A stretch of DNA of 64,000 nucleotides from positions 13,105,001-13,169,000 of the forward strand of contig LR990059.1 of NCBI GenBank assembly GCA_905147135.1. The letters run 5' to 3'. The notes below the pieces were generated by a model. It made no database searches and was not told the origin of the DNA. It saw only the letters and a program-made list of their open reading frames with translations. Source of the DNA: Blastobasis lacticolella. Lineage: Eukaryota; Arthropoda; Insecta; Lepidoptera; Blastobasidae. Of this stretch, positions 1-13,100 are shown one piece after another; within the stretch, counting starts at the first letter, position 1, and every line of letters begins with the position of its first letter. A program made the translations under genes and the position numbers.

Positions 1-1911
1 GTTTAATCAAAGTTTTATAAAGCTTGCAGTGCAAAAAGGACAAACAAAATCTCTGACGATACCCTCAAACTCATGGAAGAAAGACGCGGAATGACTCTGC
101 AATCCCCTGATGATGTCTCTTAATTTAGGCAACTTAATCGACAGATCTCCAAGTCTCTGACTCACGACATAAGCCGAGCCAGTTGATGAAACTGAAAACG
201 GATGACGGCAGAGATGGACAGTTATACACGACAACACGGGCACCTGTTACCAGTAGGGCAAAATACCCCAGGCCAAGTTAACCCGACCCTACACTGAAGA
301 TATCTCGGACATCAACCTGTACGAGATCAGTATGGCTCTCAAACACCTTAAGAACAACAAGGCGCCGGGTGTTAATGGAATTACGGCTGAGCTTCTGAAA
401 GCTGGTGGCAAACCTGTGCCTGACCCTTCAGAAACTGTTCAATTTCATCATCCTCGAGGGAAAAATGCCAGAAGCATGGCACAGAAGCATAACTTAATCA
501 TTCTTATTCTTTATTGTACACACAAACATGACATAATTATATGTAGTAATAGTAATAGTGTTCTTCAAGAAAGGTAATAAGGCTCTCTTAAAGAACTTCA
601 GACCAATATCGCTGCTGACCCATGTGTATAAGCTGTTTTCGAGAGTCATTACAAATCGTCTCGCACGCAGGTTTGATGACTTCCAGCCTCCCGAACAAGT
701 CGAATTCCAAAAAGGTTTTAGTACCATAGACCACATACATACGCTGCGGCAGATTATACAGAAGACCGAAGAGTATAACCGGCCATTATGCTTGGTGTTT
801 GTGGACTACGAGAAAGCCTTCGATTCGATCGAAATTTGGGCGGTGCTCCAGTCTTTACAGCGGTGCTAAATTGACTATCGATATATCGAAGCACTGAAGT
901 GTTTGTACGAAAACGCCACTATGTCAGTTCGTCTCCAGGACATGACCAGAGAGCCTATTCAGCTGCAGCGAGGTGTTAGATAAGGTGATGTCATTGACTG
1001 AGTTGGGTGAGGTGTTAGGCTTCTGGACTGGGACGGACTTGGCATTAATATTAACGGCGAGTGCCTCACTCACCTCAGATTTGCTGACGATATCGTAGTC
1101 ATGGCTGAAACCCTGGAAGGCTTGGGCAAAATGCTCGATGACCTCTGTAGTGCCTCTCAACAAGTAGGTCTTAAAATGAACATGGACAAGACGAAAATTA
1201 TGTCGAATGTCCATGTTGTGCATACTCCAGTGACAGTTGTAGGCACTCCACTTGAAGTTGTTGACGACTATACATATCTAGGACAAATAGCCCAGCTAGG
1301 TAGGTCCAATTTCGAAAAAGACGTCAATCGACGAATCCAACTCTAAGGAAGCTACGCCATCTATTTTCGTCCTAATTACCGCAGTGTCTCAAGACGAAGG
1401 TCTTTGACCAATGTGTGTTGCCAGTAATGACTTACGGAACTGAAACGTGGCCACTCACTGTAAGCCTTATAAGAAAGCTCACTGTTACCCAAAGGGCAAT
1501 GGAAAGAGCTATGCTCGGAGTTTCTTTGCGCGATCGAATCAGAAATGAGGAGATCCGCAAGCGAACCAAGGTCACCGACATAGCTCTAAGGATTGCCGGA
1601 CTGAAATGGCAGTGGGCAAGGCACATAGCTCGAAGAACAGATGCCCGATGTGGCAGTAAAGTTCTCGAGTAGCGACCACGTACCGGAAGACGTAGCGTGG
1701 GTAGGCCTCCCACAAGGTGGACCGACGACCTGGTAAGGGTCGCAGTTACCAGCTGGATACGGAAAGCACAGGACCGGCCTATGTGGAGATCTCTAGGGGA
1801 TGCCTATGCCCAATAGTGGGCGTCTTCTGGCTGATAAGTGATATGATGAGCCAAAAGAATAGATGTCAGAACAAAACGGTTAAAGTCCTGAAAGCCCAGC
1901 GCGTAAGGTGA
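1..1911 (+). mobile_element. RTE-type LINE, 3' part of reverse transcriptase, broken
   Basis: Reading-frame pieces on the plus strand show LINE reverse-transcriptase blocks in order: K-A-P-G-V-N-G-I-T-A-E-L-L (about 359-400), an R-P-I-S-L-L block (600-625), V-D-Y-E-K-A-F-D-S (about 800-830), F-A-D-D-I-V (about 1080-1100, the catalytic aspartates) and a C-terminal stretch with Y-G-T-E-T-W (1430-1450) and the region 1480-1670. The frame shifts several times and has stops, so it is dead. The 5' part lies off the left edge. Its 3'-end sequence recurs at 8935, 17090, 30555, 46013 and 54540. Clade assignment to RTE is by motif memory. Confidence 0.75.
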
Positions 1912-2767
1912 CTCGACGCTAATACTAAAATCTCTCGTCATTCTTTCATTTGTTTGAGTGTTTAGTGATTGTGTTATACTTCATACTCTTGTAAACGTAT
2001 TTAATGGTGCGCAAAATGGGTTTCTAAAGCATAGCTGTTAAATCTAAAAAAGTACAAGTCGCCGCTAGATGGCGTTGTTTTGTGATTTAATTATTTTTCT
2101 TTTTCATTATTTTGTTTTATATGATTAACATGTAGAAATCTATTTCGCACACAATTCGTAACATTCACTAACAGCCAATTGCACAAACTTACATTAAAAA
2201 CATTAAACCTTTGAAGGAATGTCGATCAAACGTTAAATTTTTATGATTTTGTAAAATTTTGAATGGAAATCGTACCACCTTAAGTCAATAAACTTTTTCT
2301 AAAACATATCAACAAACAAGACGTACAGAGCCACAAAGTTCTCTGACCCGTAACGGCGTATTTGTAATTGGCATTGCTAAGTCATTTCAATATGAAGTGC
2401 CGCCATTTTTCCACAGTTCCAATTTTGGCCACCGGATCAGAAAAGTTTGCTATAAAACGACCCATTGCCATACATAAAAATTGATTAAGATAAGTTTGTG
2501 GGACTGTACACGCAGCGACCGATCTGTATTGGCGTCAATAAATCAGATAGTCTTCTAATTTTTACTCGGTCACTGCACATATATGGTGAAATGTGATCAA
2601 TATAGTAACTTTATGGAGCAGACATATAAACGAGCCCTTAAACCCTACACTTTTAGTTCTTTGTAATATTTTACTAGTGAAGTAATTAAAAATCCTGTCT
2701 TGATGTATTCTGTATTGCCCGCATCTTCTACGATTATTGGTTCAAGAATAAAATCAACATTTCATAC
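1912..2767. other. AT-rich spacer inside the polycalin gene, nothing recognised
   Basis: Both strands were read for a module-12 G-x-W exon and none was found. There is no clear repeat family apart from short AT-rich runs. It belongs to the intron following exon 34. Confidence 0.5.
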
Positions 2768-4163
2768 CCTTGTAACATCAAATTCTTGGACAACGCTGAC
2801 AGTTTCATTGCATTCGCCCCTGAAGGCCACGATTTGACCTTCAACTGGAGTTGGGAAGTAGAAGCATCCTTCGGGACTGTGGTCTCGCTCGCTGTAGTAG
2901 CGTTCGTCAAGGACGTTTATGTCATTAATAACATTGTCGATGGCAGTTATAGCATTGTTTGAGAGACTTCGCGCTTTGCTCAGTTTCCAGCTCCTTACTG
3001 AAATTGAAAATTGTATTGATTTCGAGATGATGAATCTTTGATCTTGTCGGTGGTGATCTGAATATAGTTAATAGGAAACTTAAATGTAAAGCTTACCTCG
3101 TCGACTTTCTGTATTCAAGTTGTGGCATTCGTATAACAGTGCATAGTTGGTATAGTCGGTAGCTAATATCAAGTATGTGAAGATATCTGTGGATGAACAA
3201 TAGGTTTAATTTAAAAAGTTGGCTCTAAAGACATTTTAAAAATGATTGATTAAGTATAGTATGCTATAATATTAAATACATAAAGTATCAAGTTTTAAAT
3301 AAATAATTTTCTAATCGAGTTTTGAATTAGTATTCTAATATCTTCAAAGCAATTTCTAATATTAAATTTAAATTGAATAAAATATTTAGCCATCTTAGCG
3401 TTATGTCCCGGTTATGCTCTGTCGCACGAGGGCCCGCGGCCCGCCTTAACTATGATCCGGGATTTGGCAGATCAGGTAATTACAATAGACTGCCATCCAA
3501 TCTCCGTGACCGACAGATTGGATCATGTCACGACACAATAGACATTAAAATGTCATAAAACCGGATTTTGTTGTACCGATAAATACTAATAATAATCTTG
3601 GCGTTAATGTCCCGGTTGTGCTTTCGCGCACGAGGGCCCGGGGTCCGCCTTGACCATGTTCCAGGATTTGGCAGGTCAGGTAATTACAGTGGAGCGACTG
3701 CCATCTGACCTCCATGACCCTGATACCAGGGGAACCTGACCAGATTGGATCATGGTTACACATCGAGTCGCCTGAATGTGCAGGTTTCATCACGATGTTT
3801 TCCCTCACCGTAAGAGCATCGGTTAGTATTCAACTAATGTACATAACTAAGAAAACAGTCATTGGTACATGGCCAGAGCGGGATTCGGCTTACGAGTCGT
3901 ATACTCTAACCGCTCGGCCACCGACGCTCGTGATATATACTAATAACTGAAGCTAAAGTTAATTTACCTTCGCCATTGTTGACGATGAGACGGCCACTGT
4001 CATCGACAATCGTGGCTCGGCTTGGAATGGCTTCCAGGGCTTCGTTGACCACTCGAGTGAAGGTGATGTCGTAGCCGTTGTCAGCGTAATTGAAGCGACC
4101 ATCGACACAGTCGCCTTGGAAGTCGTCGAAGTAGCTTTCGATATCATACCAGCGACCAGCGAA
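2768..4163 (-). CDS. Polycalin: Polycalin module 11 (exons 32-34) and start of module 12
   Basis: Exons 4163-3968, 3186-3097 and 2997-2768, residues 1838-2009. It opens F-A-G-R-W-Y-D-I-E-S-Y and has G-D-C-V-D. The middle exon is the shortest (90 bases; A-T-D-Y-T-N-Y-A, Y-E-C). The third has V-R-S-W-K-L-S-K, E-G-C-F-Y-F-P and R-G-E-C-N-E-T, then an AGG|GTATGA donor in phase 0. By position it is class III but has diverged from modules 5 and 8. SINE-A copies lie in the exon 32-33 intron. No G-x-W exon for module 12 was found in 1-2767. Confidence 0.84.
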
Positions 4164-7100
4164 CTGAAAGAACCGGATCATTACTTTGTTATTACAGTAT
4201 TAAGGTTCGCCTGCAGGTTCTTCCTCGTGAAAGGTGCTTAAAAGGAGCAAAGCAAGGCAAAAGGGTAGAGGCAAGGCCTACTATCAATTGAACTAAATCT
4301 TTGCAAAAATGAGGTAGGGTGATACGTTTCGCGGAGAAGTAGAGTTAAAAAATTATAATAAAGAACCTTACAATAAACAATCACAAAGTAGTCTCGACAG
4401 TGGCGATGAGGGTAACTAAAATAACTAGAAAACTCTTAGTACTAATAGTAACATGTCAGTTATATACCTGTTCAGCATTGAAGTTAGGGACCCCGTTGAT
4501 GTCAGGATTGCATTGCCCGACAAACACGACATGCTCGTTGTGTCCCAAGTCGGGGTAGAAGAAGCAGTCATCATACGTCTGTCCAACGGGTTCAAAGTAC
4601 GAGTCGTCCAGAACGACGACGTTTGATATGGCGGTATTAATAGCAGTAATCGCATCAGCAGACAGGGATTGCGATCTGCTCAGTTTCCAGCTGTAGACTG
4701 AAATTAGTTATTTTCTTATTAGCATAAAGAAGGGGTGAAACATTTTGTACAATGCGTGACTGGCCATATGATAGTGATTTTCATGAGGTTTTCCCGATTT
4801 GACTTGACGATTTGAATTGACGGGAGCGATCGAAATGCATCTCAATAAGCTCTGAATATGGTTGAAATTAGCATAGCAAAATAAAGTCGTAGGTACTTGT
4901 TTATTTCGCAATGCCATCTTCGGACGACAACGTAAACACACGATTTTAATCAACTAAAATATTTTTCCCCGATATGGGTAGATTCCTGTCTGTTCTAAGA
5001 ATGTATCATAATTAAATTATGTGTTCTATTTACTAAGGAAGTACACACTACGGAAAAAAAAATAGTTTCAAACGATGTAATCAGTCGCAACTGTCGGAAC
5101 CATAAAGTTAATTAGTAGGTATATTGATACTACCCATAAAATAGTGCTACTACGATCCGACGAAACCCCTGATATCCAAGAAAGGTCTCTGACCTACTTT
5201 GGTTTCAGAAGTTTTAATGTATTTGACCTCAGTACTATGTGTATTCTCTGTGCTATCTGTATACCTATTACATACATTGTATTTTTATCGCCTGTAAATT
5301 TTCGAAATAAATTATTAATTATTATTTATTATTATATTTGACTTCATGGTCGGAACGCTGTAGTAGAGTTAGGTATCAATATTCTTTGGCGGTGATATTT
5401 TGGAAATAAAATAGAATGTGTCACAAGAGAAACAACGACCGTCTATAAAAATATCACGTTGCTAGAATTCATAGAGCATATTTTAATTAAATCTGCTATT
5501 ACTGGCCTAAACCTGTATGAGAATATGATACACATTAAAGTGCAATGTTAAAATAAAAGACTTACTGGCTCGGAAGTCTGGTCTGTCCACAAGATCTACG
5601 CAACTGTATGCCAAAGCGAAGTCATCGTAGTCTGTGGCAAGGATCCAGAAAGGAATCGTCATACCTGGAAAAGGAAACATTCATACTGTGACTTCATGAA
5701 CGATAAAAAGCGTTTCGTTTAAAATTGTATATCGCAATTATTAAAATATGATAAGACTTTGTTGATTGAATTTCATAAGAACATTTGAGCATTTAAATTC
5801 AAGGTACGACAAACATAATAAGTAGTTTTGAAGTTCTTACCGTCAAACATTGTAATTACTAATCTTCCATTATTTTCTGTACCAGCAAAGGAAATAATGC
5901 TTTGTGCGGTTTGTATAGTTTCGTTGTCGACAGCAGACGTTTGTAAGTTCAGAGTATTACCAGTGCCTGCACTGTAATCGTGGCTGATACATTGACCAGG
6001 CTGGAAATCTTTTGGATACGTTTCGATTTCATACCATATGCCTTGGAACTGAAAGAATAAAGAATTAATAAAAGACTAGCTTAAATTGAAGAGTAGCTTG
6101 CATAAAAAAGAAGCAGAAACAAGAACACATTCAAGAGTGAATAATTAAATTAAGAGAAAAAAAGATTCTCACTTGTGCCATATTGAAAGTGTTTACAACT
6201 TGAATATCATTTTCACATGTTCCTGGGAAGATAACAGTTGCGCCTTCCCTAGGTTCAGGGAAATAGAAACAGCCTTCTGCACTCTGATCTTTTGGCTCAT
6301 AGTATTGTGAAGTGAGAACGGGAACAGCGGCGACAGCAGCATCGATGTTGGCCTGATCGTTTAGCGACAATTGCTTCGTTCTACTTATCTTCCAGCTCCA
6401 AACTTAAAATTTAAAAAGTGATCTTTATATTCGCGCAAACCTTTGATCCGAAGGAGTAAGCCGAGACTTAGGATAATTATAGAGATGGATCAATACTTCG
6501 TTATATTCTAACAAAACTCTAGAGAGCCTCGCACAGTGGTGATTCGTGGTGTGTAGCTTTGGGTTGGCGTGAGGATAAGATTACATTTTTAATAAAAAAA
6601 AAAGATTTTTACTCAGTAACAAACAAATTATCATGTTTTTCGCCGAACGACCTCGTCCAGGAAGGTTTCTGCAAAATATTCTATGAAAGATTTCATTGGA
6701 CCACCTACTCATGTTTCATTAGAACTATCTAAAAGTCCAAAGGTTAAGCCTAATAATACAACTTATCCAACACAATTACAACAAATGCTTAACTTGCTCC
6801 TTACAAAACGCCAACTAGCCGCGTAAAACGAGCGCGGAGTTCCCAACCCTGCGACGTGGACGCTTGAAATTAAATTTTGTGGCGCCGGCCGCATACGCCA
6901 AACGCAAGGCGCGATAAGATGTACCTACGAGTTATTAAATAACTTGTTTGTGTAGCGTGTAAACTTTATTTAATTTAGATAAAGTAATTATAGCTGATAA
7001 TTGTGTTTATTAGTTCATTTTTGTTGTGGCGGCGCCAACCTCACCAACTTAAGGAAATCGCCACTGCCGTTAAAAATAATTTCATACAGAGTTCATTTTA

Positions 7101-10100
7101 TTATGGACATTTCAGTGAATATGTTTCTGCTGGGTCAATCTCTCACAAGGCGGTCTTTCAATTAATTAAGGAAAGAACGACGGATTACCGACTTTCCCAA
7201 GTACATCTGCGAGTACGGCGTTAATGTCGCGGTTATGCTCTCGTGCACCCGAGGCAGACCTCGAGGGCCCAAGGTCTGCCATGACCATGATCCAGGATTT
7301 GGCTGATCAGATAATTACAGTGGAGCGTCTGACCTCCGTGACTCTGCTACCAGGGGAACCTGACCAGATGTTATCATGGTTACAAATTCAATCACCTGAA
7401 TGTGAAGGTTTCATCACGATGTTTTCCTCGCCGTAAGAGCATCGGTTAGTAGTCAACTAATGTATATAACACAGTAAAAAGTCATTGGTACATGGCCACA
7501 GCGGGATTCGAACCCATTCCTCTCGCTTACGAGTCGGATACCTTAACCGCTCGGCCACCGACGCTCCTTTCCGTCTTTAATGTTTACATTTATCGAGTTA
7601 CTGACGACTAACCGAACGTACCTTGTCTGTGAGTGCTGCCTAAATTCTCGCACGTATAAACCAGAGCGTATGATTCGTAGTTAGTGGAAAGTACCCAGTA
7701 GTTAGTGGTAGTTGTTACTGAAAATGGGAAAACACTGTTATAATAATATAATTTTGTGTCGTCAATTTCACATACACTACAGCTCCATGTGCATTATCAT
7801 CTAAGTAACAAAGATATACCAAACAGGTCATTTGAACACCGGGAAGTGGGTCAAATTAGGCTTGCAAGATTTGCCCCGAATAGATATAGTTACAAACATT
7901 GCAAGTTAAACAAAAGCTTGTAAAAAAAACAACAGAGTGTGACAAGGATGATAATAAGTAGGTGATAGTTACCGCTTTAAGCGGGTTGTCTACTCATTTT
8001 AGAACACTTTTGCTTACTGTTGGTGCCAGCGATTGGAAACTCCACTATCAATTTAGCACTGCCATCATCAGACGCTAGTCTGGCGATGCCGTCGATGGTG
8101 TCCAGGGTCTGGGTGACGACCTGTGTATTGTAGACATCGACCGTCGGAGGGTTCAGGGTGTAAAACGCGTTGTTACAGGTGCCCTGTTGGAACTGCGACG
8201 GGTACGACTCGATGTCGTGCCATAAGCCCATGTACTGGAAAATAGTCGAAAATATTAAAAAAAAACTCTTCATTATAAATATAACAAATAATGAAAGTGT
8301 AGTACAAAGTGCGGTCTTATCATTAACGTGTTCTTTTCCAGGTAATCATAAATAATTTTATTTAAAAGTAAATAATTTGATTGGGACTTTATTAATCGTA
8401 TAATATGTTCAAGGCGGGAATTGACCCATGCAGACCGACCGGCGTTCACAGATGCAGGCATTTCGTTATATGCTGTTAGAAATAGAGCAAGTATATAATA
8501 TAGCGAATTACTTACAGATACTACATCGAAGTCTTGAACAACGGCAATATTTTCATCACACTGTCCACGGAATACAAGAGGTTGGCCATTGGCTTCCGGG
8601 AAGTAGAAGCATGCGTCATCAGAATTGTCAACCTCGTAGTAGTATCGGCTATCGAGAACATTGATAGTTGCCATGACCTCATTGATGGAAGACGTCGCAT
8701 TTGTAGTTAACGACTTGGAACGGCTCATTTTCCAGGACCAAACTTAAAAATAAAACATTATCATTACGCATTATAAAACAAAGTTCCACGCCGCGTGCGT
8801 CCGTCTGACTGTTCCCGATAAACTCAAAAACTACTAAACTGATTTTTATGTAGAGAAATTTTACCTTCGGGAAGGTTTATATGGATAATCTATGCATGTA
8901 ATTTATTATATCGTGACCACGAGAATGAGAGCTGGATGCAGAAGGCACAAGACCAGCCTTTGTAGAGATCTCTGGGGGGATCTTGTAGAGGCCTATGGCC
9001 AGCAGTGGTCGTTTTCAGGCTGATATGATGATGAACCATGAGAAAACACGTGCGAAACCGGGGTGGGTCACCAGTTATTTATAATTTTAAAAGCATTATT
9101 ACGAAAATACTTCGTAATAATCATGATTGCAATAAAACTTCTTGTATAAATCCCTTTGGCTCACAAAAACTAGAAATCAACAATCGCAATATATCAACGA
9201 TGTGCGTGGAGGGTTCACTTTTCTAAATATTTTTATAAATATTACTTGTACGATAGAGAAACAAAATTTCGATATACCTAGCTTTCGGTAGTAAGTACAG
9301 GATAATTTTTTATAGTCTTACCAGCCCTCTGGTTTTCATTAAGGTTAACGCAGCTGTAGACGAATGAGTAGGATGTATAGTCAGTGTCGAGCACCCAGTA
9401 TTCCACAGGTGAGGATGCTGAAAATGATTAAAACTTTAGTAAGAGGGTTGTTTTAAGGTTTTTTTATATCATACGGTAGGCAAACAGGCAAGCGGGCCAC
9501 CTGATGGAAAGTGGTCATCACTGCCTATAGACAGGTTAACAAAACAATTATTGAATAGCGACCTCCTTTTAATTCTAGGCCGTAGGCATAGTACAGCGTA
9601 GAACAGAGCACTGACGCCTCTCAATGACAAGTTTCTTTGAGAATTATTATTTCTTAGAGACAGACAAGCTAAGCTATCCCTCCATAGATCACAAAATAGG
9701 CACCACCATTGTCTCCAACTTACCTGCTAAGCAGAGATATTATGACAAAGCTTTCCACTAAAGTGTTAAGATGATTTTGTTATAAACTCACCGCCAGGGA
9801 AAGTAACAAGCAGTTTTGCGCTGCCATCGTCAGAGTTCACCAAAGTAGCCGTTCCTACTATGCTGTCTAAGCTCTGGTCGACTACTTGGGTGTTGGTGAC
9901 AATAACTTCTCCATTAGACAATTCGTAGGTTGCGTCACTGCAATCCCCATTTTGGAAGTCCGACGGGTAGCTCTCGATCATATGCCATAGACCTTCGTAC
10001 TGAAAGACAAAGTTTTATGAAAAGTGTGGTTAAAAGTATCTATAATGTCGCTAAAGAGACAAGTTCGTTTCAACGTATGGTTTCAACATACTAATTATTT

Positions 10101-13100
10101 GGATCGTTAGCCCTTTTAATATGTGATATGTGATAGATAACTGACAGATAAAGTTTATCTTTCATCAATTAATGTATGATATTATCCTTTAAAATACTAA
10201 CCTCTTCAGCATCAAAGTTTGTAACCACAGCGATATTAGGATCACACTGCCCAACAAACACAACTGGCTCGTTAGGGCCCAATACGGGATAAAAGAAGCA
10301 GGCCTCGTCAGAATGATTTATTGATTCGTAGTAATCGTTATCCAGAACGACAATATTAGATGTAGCCTCATTAATGCTAGCACTTGCAGCAGGGGATAGT
10401 GTTGGCGTTCTGCTTAGTTTCCAGCTGTAGACTAAAATTTGAGAAATTTTATAGTAAATGTCAAATTCTTTTAATAAAATATAGATTCACACTATTAACG
10501 TACTTGCTCTGAAATCAGGTCTATCCACAAGATCTATGCAACTGTATATCAAGGCGTAATCATCGTAATCCGTGTCAACAATCCAATAGGGAATCGTCGT
10601 ACCTGTCCAAGAGAAATTCCAAGTTTATAATGTATATATTACATTTTAGATAACACTTCTATTAGTTTATTGTCATTAATGTCGTTAATAACTTACCATC
10701 CGACGTTCTAAGTAGTAATTCACCGCTACTAAAAGAGTTATCATATGCTACAGTACTTTCCGTTACTTGCAAAAGTGCGTTGCCAACAGAAAAGGCCTGC
10801 AAATTCAACGTCGTATCTGGTCCTAAACTGTACTCTTGGCGAGCGCAATGACCAGTGCTGGAGTCTCTTGGATAGGCATCGATTTCGTACCATACGCCTG
10901 CAAACTACAGCAAACAATTAATACCTTAAAGTTTGGAACCAACGTTACGGAAATCGTTGGTAGAAATACTTACTTGAGACATAATAAAGTTTGGTACAAC
11001 TCCAATATTAGCGCTCGATTCGCAGCTTCCAGGGAAAATTACTGTCTGTCCCTGCATTGGTTCGGGAAAGTAGAAACAGCCAGTTTCACTTTGATCTTGA
11101 TACTGATAGTATTGCGGAGCAAGAACAGGGATTGTGCTGATCACACTGTTGATGTTATTTTGTGCTTGTGGCGTCAGCTGCTTGGTCCTACTTAATTTCC
11201 AGCTCCAAACTGAAACGTTGGTTCATTTTACAATTTAACAGTAATTTTTGTTTAAGCTTTGGAATCCAAAAATGGATTTACAAACATATTGAATCTAGGT
11301 TTGGATTCCAAATCTAATAAAAAAATAATCATCATGGCGTCAATATTACGGTTATGCTCGATATCCGCCTTGACCATGATCCAAGATTTTGCAGATCAGG
11401 ATATTACAATGGAGCGACTGCCATCTGATCTCAGTGACCTTGCTACCACCTGAACCTGAACCTGATCAGATTGGATCATGGTTACACATTCAGTCGCCTG
11501 AATATGCAGGTTTAATCACGATGTTATCCCTCACCATCGGTTATGGTGATCGGTATGAGCATCGGTTAGTCTTCAAATAATGTACGTAACTCAGAAAAGA
11601 GTCATTAGTACATGGCGGAGGTGGGATTCGATCCTGGTATCTGGATGAGAAAATCTTGATCATACGTTTACTTACTTTCAATTTTCAAACAAACATACTT
11701 AGCTATTCAAATTATAGTATACTAGGTGAAGGGTATTAATTACCTTCTCTGTGGGTTGTGCCTAAATTCTCACATGAATACACCAAAGCGTACGAACTAT
11801 AGTCGGTGTCAAGTACCCAGTAGTTAGATGATGTTCTTACTGAAAACAGAGATATGTTTAGAATTTGCTTTCTCGTTCATCATTATAGAAAACGGTATTA
11901 ATAAAGTAAATTTTAAAGCTGATTACAATTTCCTCCAGGTATTGGAAACTCCACTATAAGCTTCGCACTATTGTCATTAGATGCTAGTCTGGCCACGCCT
12001 TCGATGGTGTCCAGAGTCTGATCGACGACTTGTGTATTGTTGACATCGACTGCCAGCGTTTCTGGATTCAGGTCGTAATGTGCGTTGCTGCAGGTGCCAT
12101 ATTGAAACACTGCTGGGTAAGATTCGATGTCGTGCCATAAGCCCAAGTACTGGAAAAAGAAATGTTATTTTATACTTCGTGGAAAATATATAGAGGTGGA
12201 ATCGGTGCCTAGTTAGACTAACAGTGGATCAGACTGAGACTATTAAAGTGCCATAAGCTAAAATCCTGTCAATAATCTTTTGCATCTTCCACTCCTGCGG
12301 GATTCAGACGTGAGGTTACGTATGTGTACTTACACGTTCCAAATCGAAGTCCATAACAACGTTAATATTTTCGTCACACTGTCCACGGAATACAAGAGGC
12401 TGGCCATTGGCTTCCGGGAAGTAGAAGCACGCGTCGTCTGAGTTGTCAATGGTTTCGTAGTACCGCTCATTGAGCACATTAACGTTGTTAATGACCTCAT
12501 TAATGGCATCGTTCGCATCGTTTGTCAATGTTTTAGTTCGGCTCAATTTCCAACTCCATACTGCAAATTAATGTAGCATTTTATTATTTTTATTCAGACT
12601 TAAATTATTATATAAGCCAGACCAGGAATATGAGTTGCCGCCATATTGAGGATTTTTCAGATTTTATTTTTTACACTGGCAACAGCAAATAACAGTAACA
12701 GTAGCTCCCCCTTGACAATCTAGTCTGTCAAGAGACAGACCCCATATATTTAGCCAGGATTTACCAATAATTTAAGTCTCGTGCGTACCATCGTTGGTGA
12801 TCTCTTGATATATTTAATGAAACATTATTTACTAAATTCAACAGTAATAATTGTATCTCACCTCTCCTTTCTTCTGAATTGATATTAACGCAACTGTAGA
12901 CAAACGAGTAGCTCGAATAGTCAGTGGCTAGGACCCAATATTCCACGGGCGCAGGTGCTGAAAATCGTAATTTGGTTAATACATTGTTAGAAATTATACC
13001 ACACCCAGAAAGTCTGTACCCGAAAAGTTTTGTTAATTTACAATTCTTAATATCTTATCCCTTCTTTTGAACAAGATATGCCTACTTAGAAACACGCTTA

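Noticed and set aside
7500..7566. tRNA gene (clover-like boxes, GGTTCGAATCC)
   Set aside because: The boxes are joined to a conserved 250-base body and tail repeated in many places, so this is the head of SINE-A. The same holds for 18520-18590, 25790-25850, 45100-45150, 49595-49670 and 50899-50970.
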